Part shown: one piece after another, positions 7,540 to 13,758 of the stretch
Numbering within the stretch: position 1 is the stretch's first letter
How the letters are laid out: the number at the start of each line of letters is the position of its first letter
NCBI GenBank assembly: GCA_963725415.1
Contig: CAVRZY010000302.1
Location: 1-14,993 of the forward strand
Direction: 5' to 3'
Length of the DNA: 14,993 nucleotides
Origin: CAVRZY01 sp963725415
GTDB lineage: Bacteria; Acidobacteriota; Terriglobia; Bryobacterales; Bryobacteraceae
The notes under the pieces: model-generated
The model's input: the letters and a program-made list of their open reading frames with translations, nothing else
Databases searched by the model: none
What the model was told of the DNA's origin: nothing
Position numbers and translations under genes: made by a program

Positions 7540-8025
7540 CTACCGCGCATGCGGAGCTTCCGGGTCGTCCTTAGCTGATGGTCCCTCCGAACGTGCCCTA
7601 GGCATCCGAGCCGAGACACCCTTCCAGAATTCCGTTCCCGCGATCTCAACGAGGCCCTCCATCAGCACGGCCGGGACGTGCGCCACATCCTCCGGGCTTG
7701 AACTCAACACGAGAATCTCAACAGTCTTGTCCCCGAGCTTCGAGGCTACAATGGCCCTGCAAGTAGGGCAGGCGAGGGCTGCCTCAACTTGGGACCTTGG
7801 CTGGTGTGCTAGAAATTCTTGGTGGCCGCACCAACCACAGGGGCCCTCGATGAGCATCGGCGTAAGCGGTCCGTACCCTCCGGTACAGTGATTAGCGATC
7901 TCACAGGCTCGAATCCAGGTCTCGCGGCGCAGTTTCAGTTCCCGTTCGGTGAACTTGCGGCCAGGACCGCCCTTCTCCGTGGGTGGCTGCGCATTGGGCC
8001 CGTCCAGATCGGACATCCTCCACAC
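7540..8025 (-). CDS. Hypothetical protein with two CxxC pairs (possible zinc ribbon)
   Basis: I do not recognise this family. The frame encodes 161 residues from a GTG at 8025, or 158 from the ATG at 8014-8016. A charged N-terminal helix region (KFTERELKLRRETWIRAC) is followed by GPCGWCGH and, about 25 residues later, ACPTCRA. This CxxC...CxxC spacing could bind one zinc ion. The C-terminal half is mixed alpha/beta with VEILVLSSSPEDVAHV. GGAGG lies directly against the ATG with no spacer, so the start is uncertain. It sits 98 bases downstream of the nucleotidyltransferase in the same orientation and could share its transcript. Codon use is less GC3-biased than in the flanking core genes, as expected for acquired DNA. 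It may not be a real gene. Confidence 0.45.
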   Translation of the reverse strand: MWRMSDLDGPNAQPPTEKGGPGRKFTERELKLRRETWIRACEIANHCTGGYGPLTPMLIEGPCGWCGHQEFLAHQPRSQVEAALACPTCRAIVASKLGDKTVEILVLSSSPEDVAHVPAVLMEGLVEIAGTEFWKGVSARMPRARSEGPSAKDDPEAPHAR

Positions 8026-8123
8026 CGCGTGCGTAAATGGTTAAGGAGTGCCCGCCCGACGGTGCATCGACCGCGCGGCGGAGGGCCTCATGGGCGCTCC
8101 CAATCCGGCCGCGCGGATCCGTC

Positions 8124-8696
8124 TCAGCGGCGTCCAACGGATTCCCGAATGTTTCGGAGTCGCGGGAGCAGAGTGGGATCGTCTTTCAATTCGGCCAGTT
8201 CCGCCAGGTTTGCCTCGATGTGGCGCCAATCCAGGCCGCGCACTTCTTGCCGCACGATGACCGAACGGACATCGCGGAGATCGGTGTCGCGGCCTGCGAA
8301 CATCTTCATGATGATCAGGTCTTCGGGAGAGCACAGACGGACTGCGGAACCGGGGAGCATTTCTACGGGAACGGCACGGCTGACGACCAGCTCTTCGTAC
8401 GGAAGGGCCGCCAGAGAAACGTCAATGCCGACGCCGCCCGCGGACCTCAGAAGCAACACTCGCCGCGCCAAGGCAAAATCGCGCGCCGCTTCAATCCGTG
8501 GTGAATAGACGCTCAACAGGGCATCGACGTAAGAGGCCTCGCTGCCGAAACCGGTCAACAGGGACAGATCGAGATCACGAGTCAGATGAGGTTCGCCCCA
8601 GTGCTGAACGGCAAGTCCGCCGATGAAACAAAAGCGCCAACCACGGGATTGGAGAAACGCCTCCAGGCGCACAGCCTCAGCCACCAGGTCAACCAT
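8124..8696 (-). CDS. Nucleotidyltransferase of the AbiEii/AbiGii-toxin-like (MNT, pol-beta) fold
   Basis: The 190-residue protein has the pol-beta superfamily signature: GG at 26-27 in FIGGLAVQHWG, the acidic pair D41 and D43 in LTRDLDLSLL, and a third acidic residue D92 in GVGIDVSLA. The C-terminal half has the region common in AbiEii-like proteins (SPEDLIIMKMFAGRDTDLRDV). Members of this fold transfer nucleotides to proteins or tRNA, and many act as toxins in phage defence or toxin-antitoxin pairs. The ATG at 8696 overlaps the end of the upstream small gene by eight bases (ATGGTTGA), so the two are translationally coupled. A longer in-frame start at 8864 is rejected because it would run through that gene. 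Toxic activity is inference. Confidence 0.85.
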   Translation of the reverse strand: MVDLVAEAVRLEAFLQSRGWRFCFIGGLAVQHWGEPHLTRDLDLSLLTGFGSEASYVDALLSVYSPRIEAARDFALARRVLLLRSAGGVGIDVSLAALPYEELVVSRAVPVEMLPGSAVRLCSPEDLIIMKMFAGRDTDLRDVRSVIVRQEVRGLDWRHIEANLAELAELKDDPTLLPRLRNIRESVGRR

Positions 8697-8922
8697 GGCG
8701 CCGCCAGCGGCACATGAAGTCCTGCCACTCCACCAAACCCGAAGAATCCCGGGGCGGTAGCTCGCGCAAGGCCAGCCGGAAAGCCAGCTCGAACATTTGA
8801 ATCGAGACGGCCGTGTCGGCCTGACGGATCTCCTGGTCGCGTAGCTCCTCGAGCAGCGGGCCATTGGCGGCCCACATCCGAACGTAGTGCCGGAGTTGCT
8901 GCTTGTCGAGATCGCTGCTCAC
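8689..8922 (-). CDS. Small helical protein, partner of the nucleotidyltransferase
   Basis: The protein has 77 residues, is predicted mostly helical and highly charged, and has the wording RHYVRMWAANGPLLEELRDQ and SGLVEWQDFMCRWRR. I recall similar short proteins upstream of AbiEii-type nucleotidyltransferases in GC-rich bacteria, but cannot name the family. The start is a GTG at 8922 with an AAGG very close upstream. The stop overlaps the next start by eight bases, which ties the two into one operon. A role as antitoxin, substrate or adaptor for the nucleotidyltransferase is inferred only from this coupling. Confidence 0.65.
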   Translation of the reverse strand: MSSDLDKQQLRHYVRMWAANGPLLEELRDQEIRQADTAVSIQMFELAFRLALRELPPRDSSGLVEWQDFMCRWRRHG

Positions 8923-8979
8923 GCCTTCATCATACCGCCTGCCGCTGCCGAGGTTCGTTGGCTACGGGGAAGGGACAAC

Positions 8980-9112
8980 GTGGTGCCTCAGTCTCGGGGG
9001 CAATAGCCTGTGCAGCCGGGTGGGATAGGCTTTCAGCCTGTCCGGACGCCTTTTGAATACCGCCCGAGACAAGCTGAAGCTTGTCCCACGGCCCCCGAGA
9101 CTGAGGCATTAC
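8980..9112. mobile_element. MITE-like inverted-repeat element with possible 8-bp target duplication
   Basis: The ends are 22-base inverted repeats, identical at 20 positions and including a perfect 18-base core (TGCCTCAGTCTCGGGGGC at 8984-9001, complement at 9091-9108). Both sides are flanked by the direct repeat GGGACAAC (8972-8979 and 9113-9120), as expected from a transposase target duplication. The interior has no reading frame but holds two smaller palindromes, around GGCTTTCAGCC and GACAAGCTGAAGCTTGTC. It resembles a non-autonomous miniature element; mobility is inferred from structure alone. Confidence 0.6.
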
Positions 9113-9128
9113 GGGACAACCGCGAAGT

Positions 9129-9197
9129 CATGTTGACAACGGCAAGCTGACCGGGGCGCGCCCAGGCCGCGTGCTGCGTCATTCAGCCGGAACCTGA
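9129..9197 (+). pseudogene. Relic C-terminus of a second D-aminoacylase-like gene
   Basis: The frame encodes VDNGKLTGARPGRVLRH, then its own short end (SAGT) and a TGA at 9195-9197. The end of the intact amidohydrolase reads VDNGKLTGARSGRVLRH. Over 17 codons (9132-9182 versus 5602-5652) 45 of 51 bases agree, and five of the six changes are silent. That is the pattern of a once-functional paralogue rather than a recent copy. Nothing upstream of 9129 matches the family, so the rest of the gene has been lost or displaced, probably by the accessory segment to its left. Confidence 0.75.
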
Positions 9198-9280
9198 ACA
9201 GGCGGGATACGTCAAAGACTTTTGGCGCCGCGGTGCGCTAATGTAGTTATCTGGTGGATCTCTGCCAAGTGCCTGGAAAT

Positions 9281-11392
9281 ATGATTCCTTTTCGTTCTTT
9301 CTGCGTGCTCGGAGCAGCGTTCTTCGCAGTCGCGCCCACTGCCGGCAGCCGCACCCGGCAGGCTGCCGTGACGGAAATGCTGGCGCGGTCGCCGATGCGC
9401 TTCGAGGCCAACCAGGGGCAGCTGGATCGGCGGGTGAAGTACTTCTCGAAGGCGCCAGGGTACTCCTTGTTTCTTACGCCGCGGGAAGCGGTGCTGTCGA
9501 TCGGAAAGACGACCGCGGCGCTCCGAATCAGCCTGCCGGGCGCAAACCCGGCGCCGCACATTGAGGGAACCGACAGGCTGCCCTCGATCAGCAACTATTT
9601 CCTCGGAAATCGCCCGGAGCGGTGGCGCGGAAACGTGCCGCAGTACCGTCGAGTTCGCTACCGCCAGCTCTACCCTGGAATCGACCTGGTCTATTACGGC
9701 AACGGGCGCCAACTCGAATACGACTTCACAGTGGAGCCGGGAGCCGATCCGCGGCGTATCCGGTTAAGGTTCGCCGGGGCCGAGGAAGTGCGCCTGGATC
9801 ACAGCGGGGACCTGGTGCTGCGGGTCGGCGGCGCCGAGTTGCGGCAACGCAAGCCCGTGGCCTATCAGGAATCACGGCTAGTCGAAGCGCGTTATGTGCT
9901 TCGGGGGAAGCGGGAAGCCGGCATTTGCCTGGGCGATTATGACCCGAGCAAGACACTGGTCATCGACCCGGTAGTGGACTATTCCACTTACCTGGGTGGC
10001 GAGGGGACCGATGCCGCCACGGCTGTGGTCGTGGATGCCGAGGGGTTCATCTGGGTGACGGGATACACCTACTCGATAGAGTTCCCGACAGCCGGGGATT
10101 CCTATCGGAACGGTCCTTACGGAAACAAGGATTTGTTCGTGGTGAAAATGGACCCGTCGGCACCTCCCAATGACGCGATGGTCTACGGGACCTACCTTGG
10201 CGGCGGCGGGGACGACGAACCCACTGCCATCCGCCTGGACACATGGGGCAAGGTCTGCGTAGCGGGCTACACGGGATCGAGCGACTTCCCGATAGCCGGC
10301 AACGCGTTTCAAACCACCATCGGGGGCGATCGGGACGTCTTCGTGCTGAAGCTGAATCCGAAGGAATCAGGAACCGGCGCGCTGGAGTACTCGACCTTTC
10401 TGGGCGGAAGTGGCGCTGACGTGGCGTATGCTCTCACCCTGGACGCCTCGGGAAACATCTATGTTGCAGGCTACACGACCAGCGCCGACAACTTCCCTGT
10501 CTCGAGCGCGCCCCTGCAAGGCTCCAGCCGGGGTGGCTGGGAAGCTTTCCTTTCGATACTGGATCCTTCGACGTCTGGTTCGGCATCGCTCCGCTACTCG
10601 ACCTTTCTCGGGGGCAACAGCACCGACGTGGCCACCGGCGTCGCCGTGGATGCCTCGGGCAAGGTGTATATCGCAGGCTATACGATGTCCGACGACTTCC
10701 CCATCACGGACAAGCCCTACAAAGGTGAGTACAACGGTGGCGGCGATGTGTTTCTCACCGTGCTGGATCTTTCCAAACCCGGTTTGGACGCTCTGGCCTA
10801 CTCGACCTTTTTGGGCGGCAGCGGGCTCGACCTGGCGTACAGGATGGCCCTGGACACAGCGGGCGGGGTGTGGCTGGCCGGGTACACGTTGTCGAAGGAT
10901 TTTCCGGTGACGCCGAACGCGCTCCAGGCCAGCAACGCAGGCGAGGCCGACGTCTTCGTCGCCCGACTGGATCTGGCCCTACGGACCGCCGAGTCCCTTA
11001 CCTACGCCACCTACTTCGGAGGGAGCGGCAGTGACGTGTTGTACGACATGGCCCTGGATTCATCCGGGAAGATATTCCTGGCCGGCTACACCACTTCGCT
11101 CGACTTCCCCGTCACCGGCAGCGCCCTGCAAAGCGCATACGGGGGTGCGGCCGACGCCTTCGTGTCCTGGTTTGACCCGTCCGCACCCGCCGATCAGGCG
11201 CTCCTCTATTCCACCTATTTCGGAGGGGGCCGCACGGAGGTGGCGCGGGCAATCGCCCTGGATGCCGCCGGCAACGTCTACCTGGCGGGTTTTACCGAGT
11301 CTGCGGGGCTTCCCGTCACCGAAGGGGCTTTTCGAAACTCCCTGAACGGCCTTTCAGACGCCCTTCTCATCAAGCTGCATCTGTCACAGTAG
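9281..11392 (+). CDS. Secreted SBBP-repeat beta-propeller protein
   Basis: The 703-residue protein has a signal peptide (about residues 1-20), an N-terminal domain of the type that precedes SBBP repeats (FEANQGQLDRRVKYFSKAPG; YPGIDLVYYGN), and then seven tandem SBBP repeats of 45-60 residues. Each repeat opens with YSTYLGG- or YSTFLGG-like wording, continues as VDASGNIYVAGYT and ends as DFPVT. Seven repeats fit one closed seven-bladed propeller. Such proteins are abundant in Acidobacteria and are presumed to be secreted or cell-surface; their ligands are unknown. It ends right after the seventh repeat, without the Ig-like or cadherin-like domains many relatives carry. ATG 9281 is preferred over GTG 9254 because it places the signal peptide at the N-terminus. 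The frame is intact. Confidence 0.88.
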   Translation: MIPFRSFCVLGAAFFAVAPTAGSRTRQAAVTEMLARSPMRFEANQGQLDRRVKYFSKAPGYSLFLTPREAVLSIGKTTAALRISLPGANPAPHIEGTDRLPSISNYFLGNRPERWRGNVPQYRRVRYRQLYPGIDLVYYGNGRQLEYDFTVEPGADPRRIRLRFAGAEEVRLDHSGDLVLRVGGAELRQRKPVAYQESRLVEARYVLRGKREAGICLGDYDPSKTLVIDPVVDYSTYLGGEGTDAATAVVVDAEGFIWVTGYTYSIEFPTAGDSYRNGPYGNKDLFVVKMDPSAPPNDAMVYGTYLGGGGDDEPTAIRLDTWGKVCVAGYTGSSDFPIAGNAFQTTIGGDRDVFVLKLNPKESGTGALEYSTFLGGSGADVAYALTLDASGNIYVAGYTTSADNFPVSSAPLQGSSRGGWEAFLSILDPSTSGSASLRYSTFLGGNSTDVATGVAVDASGKVYIAGYTMSDDFPITDKPYKGEYNGGGDVFLTVLDLSKPGLDALAYSTFLGGSGLDLAYRMALDTAGGVWLAGYTLSKDFPVTPNALQASNAGEADVFVARLDLALRTAESLTYATYFGGSGSDVLYDMALDSSGKIFLAGYTTSLDFPVTGSALQSAYGGAADAFVSWFDPSAPADQALLYSTYFGGGRTEVARAIALDAAGNVYLAGFTESAGLPVTEGAFRNSLNGLSDALLIKLHLSQ

Positions 11393-11410
11393 GACGAGCT
11401 TCAGCTTGTC
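11393..11410. terminator. Short hairpin after the SBBP gene
   Basis: GACGAGCT and AGCTTGTC form an eight-base stem (seven Watson-Crick pairs) with a two-base loop, starting immediately after the SBBP stop codon. No T-run follows, so it is not a classic intrinsic terminator. The wording matches the inner palindrome of the 8980-9112 element (GACAAGCTGAAGCTTGTC), so it may be a remnant of the same repeat family. Confidence 0.4.
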
Positions 11411-11434
11411 CCCTCTCCCTGGTAAACTTTTCTC

Positions 11435-13367
11435 GTGATTCAGCTCACCAGCGCCAGCAAGCGGTTCGGACAGAAACTGCTATTCGAGGGCCTGGACTGG
11501 CTGATCGCGCCGAATGACCGCATCGGGCTAGTCGGCGCCAACGGCACTGGCAAGTCCACGATCCTGAAAATTCTGGCCGGGCTGGAATCGCCGGACAGCG
11601 GGAGCGTGACCTCGGCCAAAGGTCTGACGGCGGGCTACCTGCCGCAGGAGGGCCTGGAACTTTCCGGTCGCACGGTCTTCGCCGAGTGCCTTTCGGTTTT
11701 CTCTGACCTGCGCGCCATGGAAGAGGAACTGGAAACCCTGCCGCGCCGCATGGCGGAGCTCGACCCGGCCAGTCCCGAGTATCGGCAGGTGGCCGAGAGA
11801 TACCAGCGCCTGGAGGGCGAGTTCCGCGCGCACGACGGCTATGCCATCCAAGCCCAGGTCGGAGCGGTACTCAGCGGGCTGCGGCTTTCGCAAGCAAGAC
11901 TGGACGCGGCGCACCGAGGAATTCTCCGGGGGCTGGCAGATGCGTATCGCGCTCGTCAAACTCCTTTTGGAGAAGCCCAACCTGCTGCTGCTGGACGAGC
12001 CCACCAATCATCTGGATCTGGAGGCGCGCAACTGGCTGGAAGAATATCTCGGGGCCTACCCGCACGCCTTCGTGGTGGTGTCGCACGACCGGTATTTCCT
12101 GGACACCACCATCCGCAAAGTGGTCGAGATCTGGAACCGGCAGATCCATTTCTACAGCGGCGACTATTCGCGCTACCTCGAGCAGCGCCAGCAACGGCGC
12201 GCGCAGCTCGAAGCCGCCTACAAGAACCAGCAGGACCGCATCCGGCAACTGGAGGCCTTCATCAACCGCTTCCGCTACCAGGCCCCCAAGGCCAAGCAGG
12301 TGCAGAGCCGCATCAAGGAACTCGAGCGCATCGAGCGAATCGAGATGCCGCCGGAGGAGAAGGCCATCCATTTTTCCTTCCCGCAACCCAAACCCAGCGG
12401 GCGCATCGTGGCGGAGTTCGAGGGCGTCGCGAAGCGCTACGGGGAAAGGCTGGTCTTCGAGAGAGTGAGCTTCGTGATCGAGCGCGGCGACCGCATCGCT
12501 TTGGTGGGCATCAACGGGGCTGGCAAGTCCACGCTGATCAAGATGCTGGCGGGCGTCGAACCGGTCAGCCAAGGGGAATTCCGGCTGGGCCACAACGTGC
12601 GCCCCGACTATTTTGCCCAGGATCAGTACAAGGAACTGGAGGAGCAGGCCAGCCTGCTGGACGATCTCTCCGCAGTTGCGCCGCGGGTGACCCAGACCGA
12701 ACTCCGCAGCCTGCTGGGCTGCTTTCTGTTCTCCGCGGACGACGTCTTCAAGAAGATCGGCGTGCTCTCGGGCGGCGAGCGCAACCGCTATGCGCTGGCG
12801 CGCCTGCTAATGCGGCCATCCAACTTCCTGCTGCTGGATGAGCCCACCAACCACCTGGATCTGCGCGCCAAGGATGTGCTGTTGGAGGCGCTCCAGAACT
12901 ACACCGGGACCGTGGTTTTCGTCTCGCACGACCGGTACTTCATCGACAAGCTGGCCACGCGCGTCTTCGAGATCTCGAGCGGCCAGCTCAACGTCTATCC
13001 CGGCAACTACGAAGACTACCTCTGGCGAGTAGGACAAGCCACCCAAGGGGTACCCGGCCTGTCATCAGAAATCCAAGCACCCCAGACCGTCGAGCACCCC
13101 GTGCTGCCCGAACCCGCCCAACCCCGCTCGCGGCGTCTGAATCCCATCCGCCTCCGCCAACTCAAGGAGCGTTGCCAGGCCATCGAGGAGCAGGTAGCGC
13201 GCCTGGAGGCCGAGATCGCCGGCTATGAGAGCGCCCTGGCCACCTTCAAGAGCGCCGAAGAAACCATGCGCCTGACCGCCCTGCTCCAGACCCGGCGCAC
13301 CGAACTGGATTCCTTGGTCGGCGAATGGGAAGAGCTCTCGCAGCAGATCGAGGCAAGCGAGCCTTGA
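11435..13367 (+). CDS. ABC-F family ATPase (Uup/EttA/YdiF-like), frame broken once
   Basis: This is a soluble protein with two ATP-binding cassettes and no membrane segments. ABC-F proteins bind the ribosomal E site and act in translation control or antibiotic protection. Cassette 1 has Walker A GANGTGKST (34-42), signature FSGGW and Walker B LLLLDEPTNHLD. Cassette 2 has GINGAGKST, LSGGE and LLLDEPTNHLD. Between them lies the charged ABC-F linker (QQDRIRQLEAFINRFRYQAP), and a long coiled coil ends the protein. An extra base near 11882 splits the frame; removing it gives LSGLGFRKQDW and 643 residues, a normal length. The start is a GTG at 11435 without a clear ribosome site. I do not name the subfamily beyond an Uup/YdiF-like layout. 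Confidence 0.92.
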
Positions 13368-13370
13368 GCG

Positions 13371-13376
13371 TACAAT
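13371..13376 (+). promoter_or_regulatory. TACAAT -10-like box six bases before the antitoxin ATG
   Basis: TACAAT ends six bases before the ATG at 13383, the same geometry as TATAAT before the internal lepB ATG. It would allow a leaderless transcript. No convincing -35 box is seen. Confidence 0.35.
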
Positions 13377-13382
13377 GGAACT

Positions 13383-13628
13383 ATGCTTCGGGTGAACGTG
13401 CAGCAAGCCAAGGCTCATCTGTCACGCTATCTGGACCGCGTCCGCAAGGGTGAGTCAATCATCCTCTGTAAGAGGAACGTTCCGGTTGCGGAGATTCGGC
13501 CCCTGCCTCAGCCGCGGCCCATTGGACTCAACAAGGGGGAGTTCGAGATCCCTCCCGAGTTCTTTGAGCCTTTGCCTCCCGAGTTGCTGGCTGCGTTCAA
13601 TGGGGAGGAGCCGGAAAAGGACCGCTAG
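13383..13628 (+). CDS. Phd/YefM-like antitoxin (orphan)
   Basis: The 81-residue protein begins with the typical Phd/YefM/VapB-type DNA-binding fold: VNVQQAKAHLSRYLDRVRKGESIILCKRNVPVAEIRPL (given here only to mark residues 4-41; key points are the AKAHLS helix, the KGE turn and the PVAEI strand). The C-terminal half is Pro/Glu-rich and probably unstructured until it binds a toxin. Antitoxins of this type repress their own operon and neutralise a PIN or RelE-fold toxin encoded just downstream. None follows here: only a 16-codon TTG frame at 13634-13684, then the next gene. It starts 15 bases after the ABC-F stop, with a TACAAT box six bases upstream of its ATG. It may regulate a toxin encoded elsewhere or be a remnant. 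Confidence 0.85.
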   Translation: MLRVNVQQAKAHLSRYLDRVRKGESIILCKRNVPVAEIRPLPQPRPIGLNKGEFEIPPEFFEPLPPELLAAFNGEEPEKDR

Positions 13629-13703
13629 GAACGTTGACGCCGGACGAGCTGATCGCGCAGTATCCCGTCCGGGTCGCGTGGTAGAGGCGACTTTGAGAAG
13701 TGC

Positions 13704-13733
13704 TTGAACTCTCCCGCCCGGTGGGTTTATAGT
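13704..13733 (+). promoter_or_regulatory. Probable sigma-70-type promoter of the YprB-like gene
   Basis: TTGAAC at 13704-13709 and TATAGT at 13728-13733 are separated by 18 bases, matching TTGACA/TATAAT at four to five of six positions each. The downstream gene starts at 13759, leaving a short leader with an AAGG-containing purine stretch. Confidence 0.5.
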
Positions 13734-13758
13734 AGGCAAAGAAAAGGCGAAGAATCGC

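Larger units (their letters stand above)
8923..9280. other. Intergenic stretch with MITE-like element and gene relic
   Basis: No intact gene lies here. It contains the 133-base inverted-repeat element at 8980-9112, the relic amidohydrolase tail at 9129-9197, and about 80 bases of presumptive upstream region for the SBBP gene, in which I see no strong promoter. Confidence 0.6.

Noticed and set aside
6900..8050. Integron cassette array with attC sites
   Set aside because: The GTTAAC-containing motifs do not fit GTTRRRY/RYYYAAC cores, no paired arms are found, and no integrase is present.
8124..8864. Longer nucleotidyltransferase start at 8864
   Set aside because: The first 56 codons would overlap the coupled small gene in another frame and have shadow-like Arg/Ser-rich composition.
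5605..9181. Classic att-site direct repeats flanking a genomic island
   Set aside because: The two 47-base repeats are coding tails of paralogous genes with silent changes, not identical att cores, and no integrase gene lies between them.
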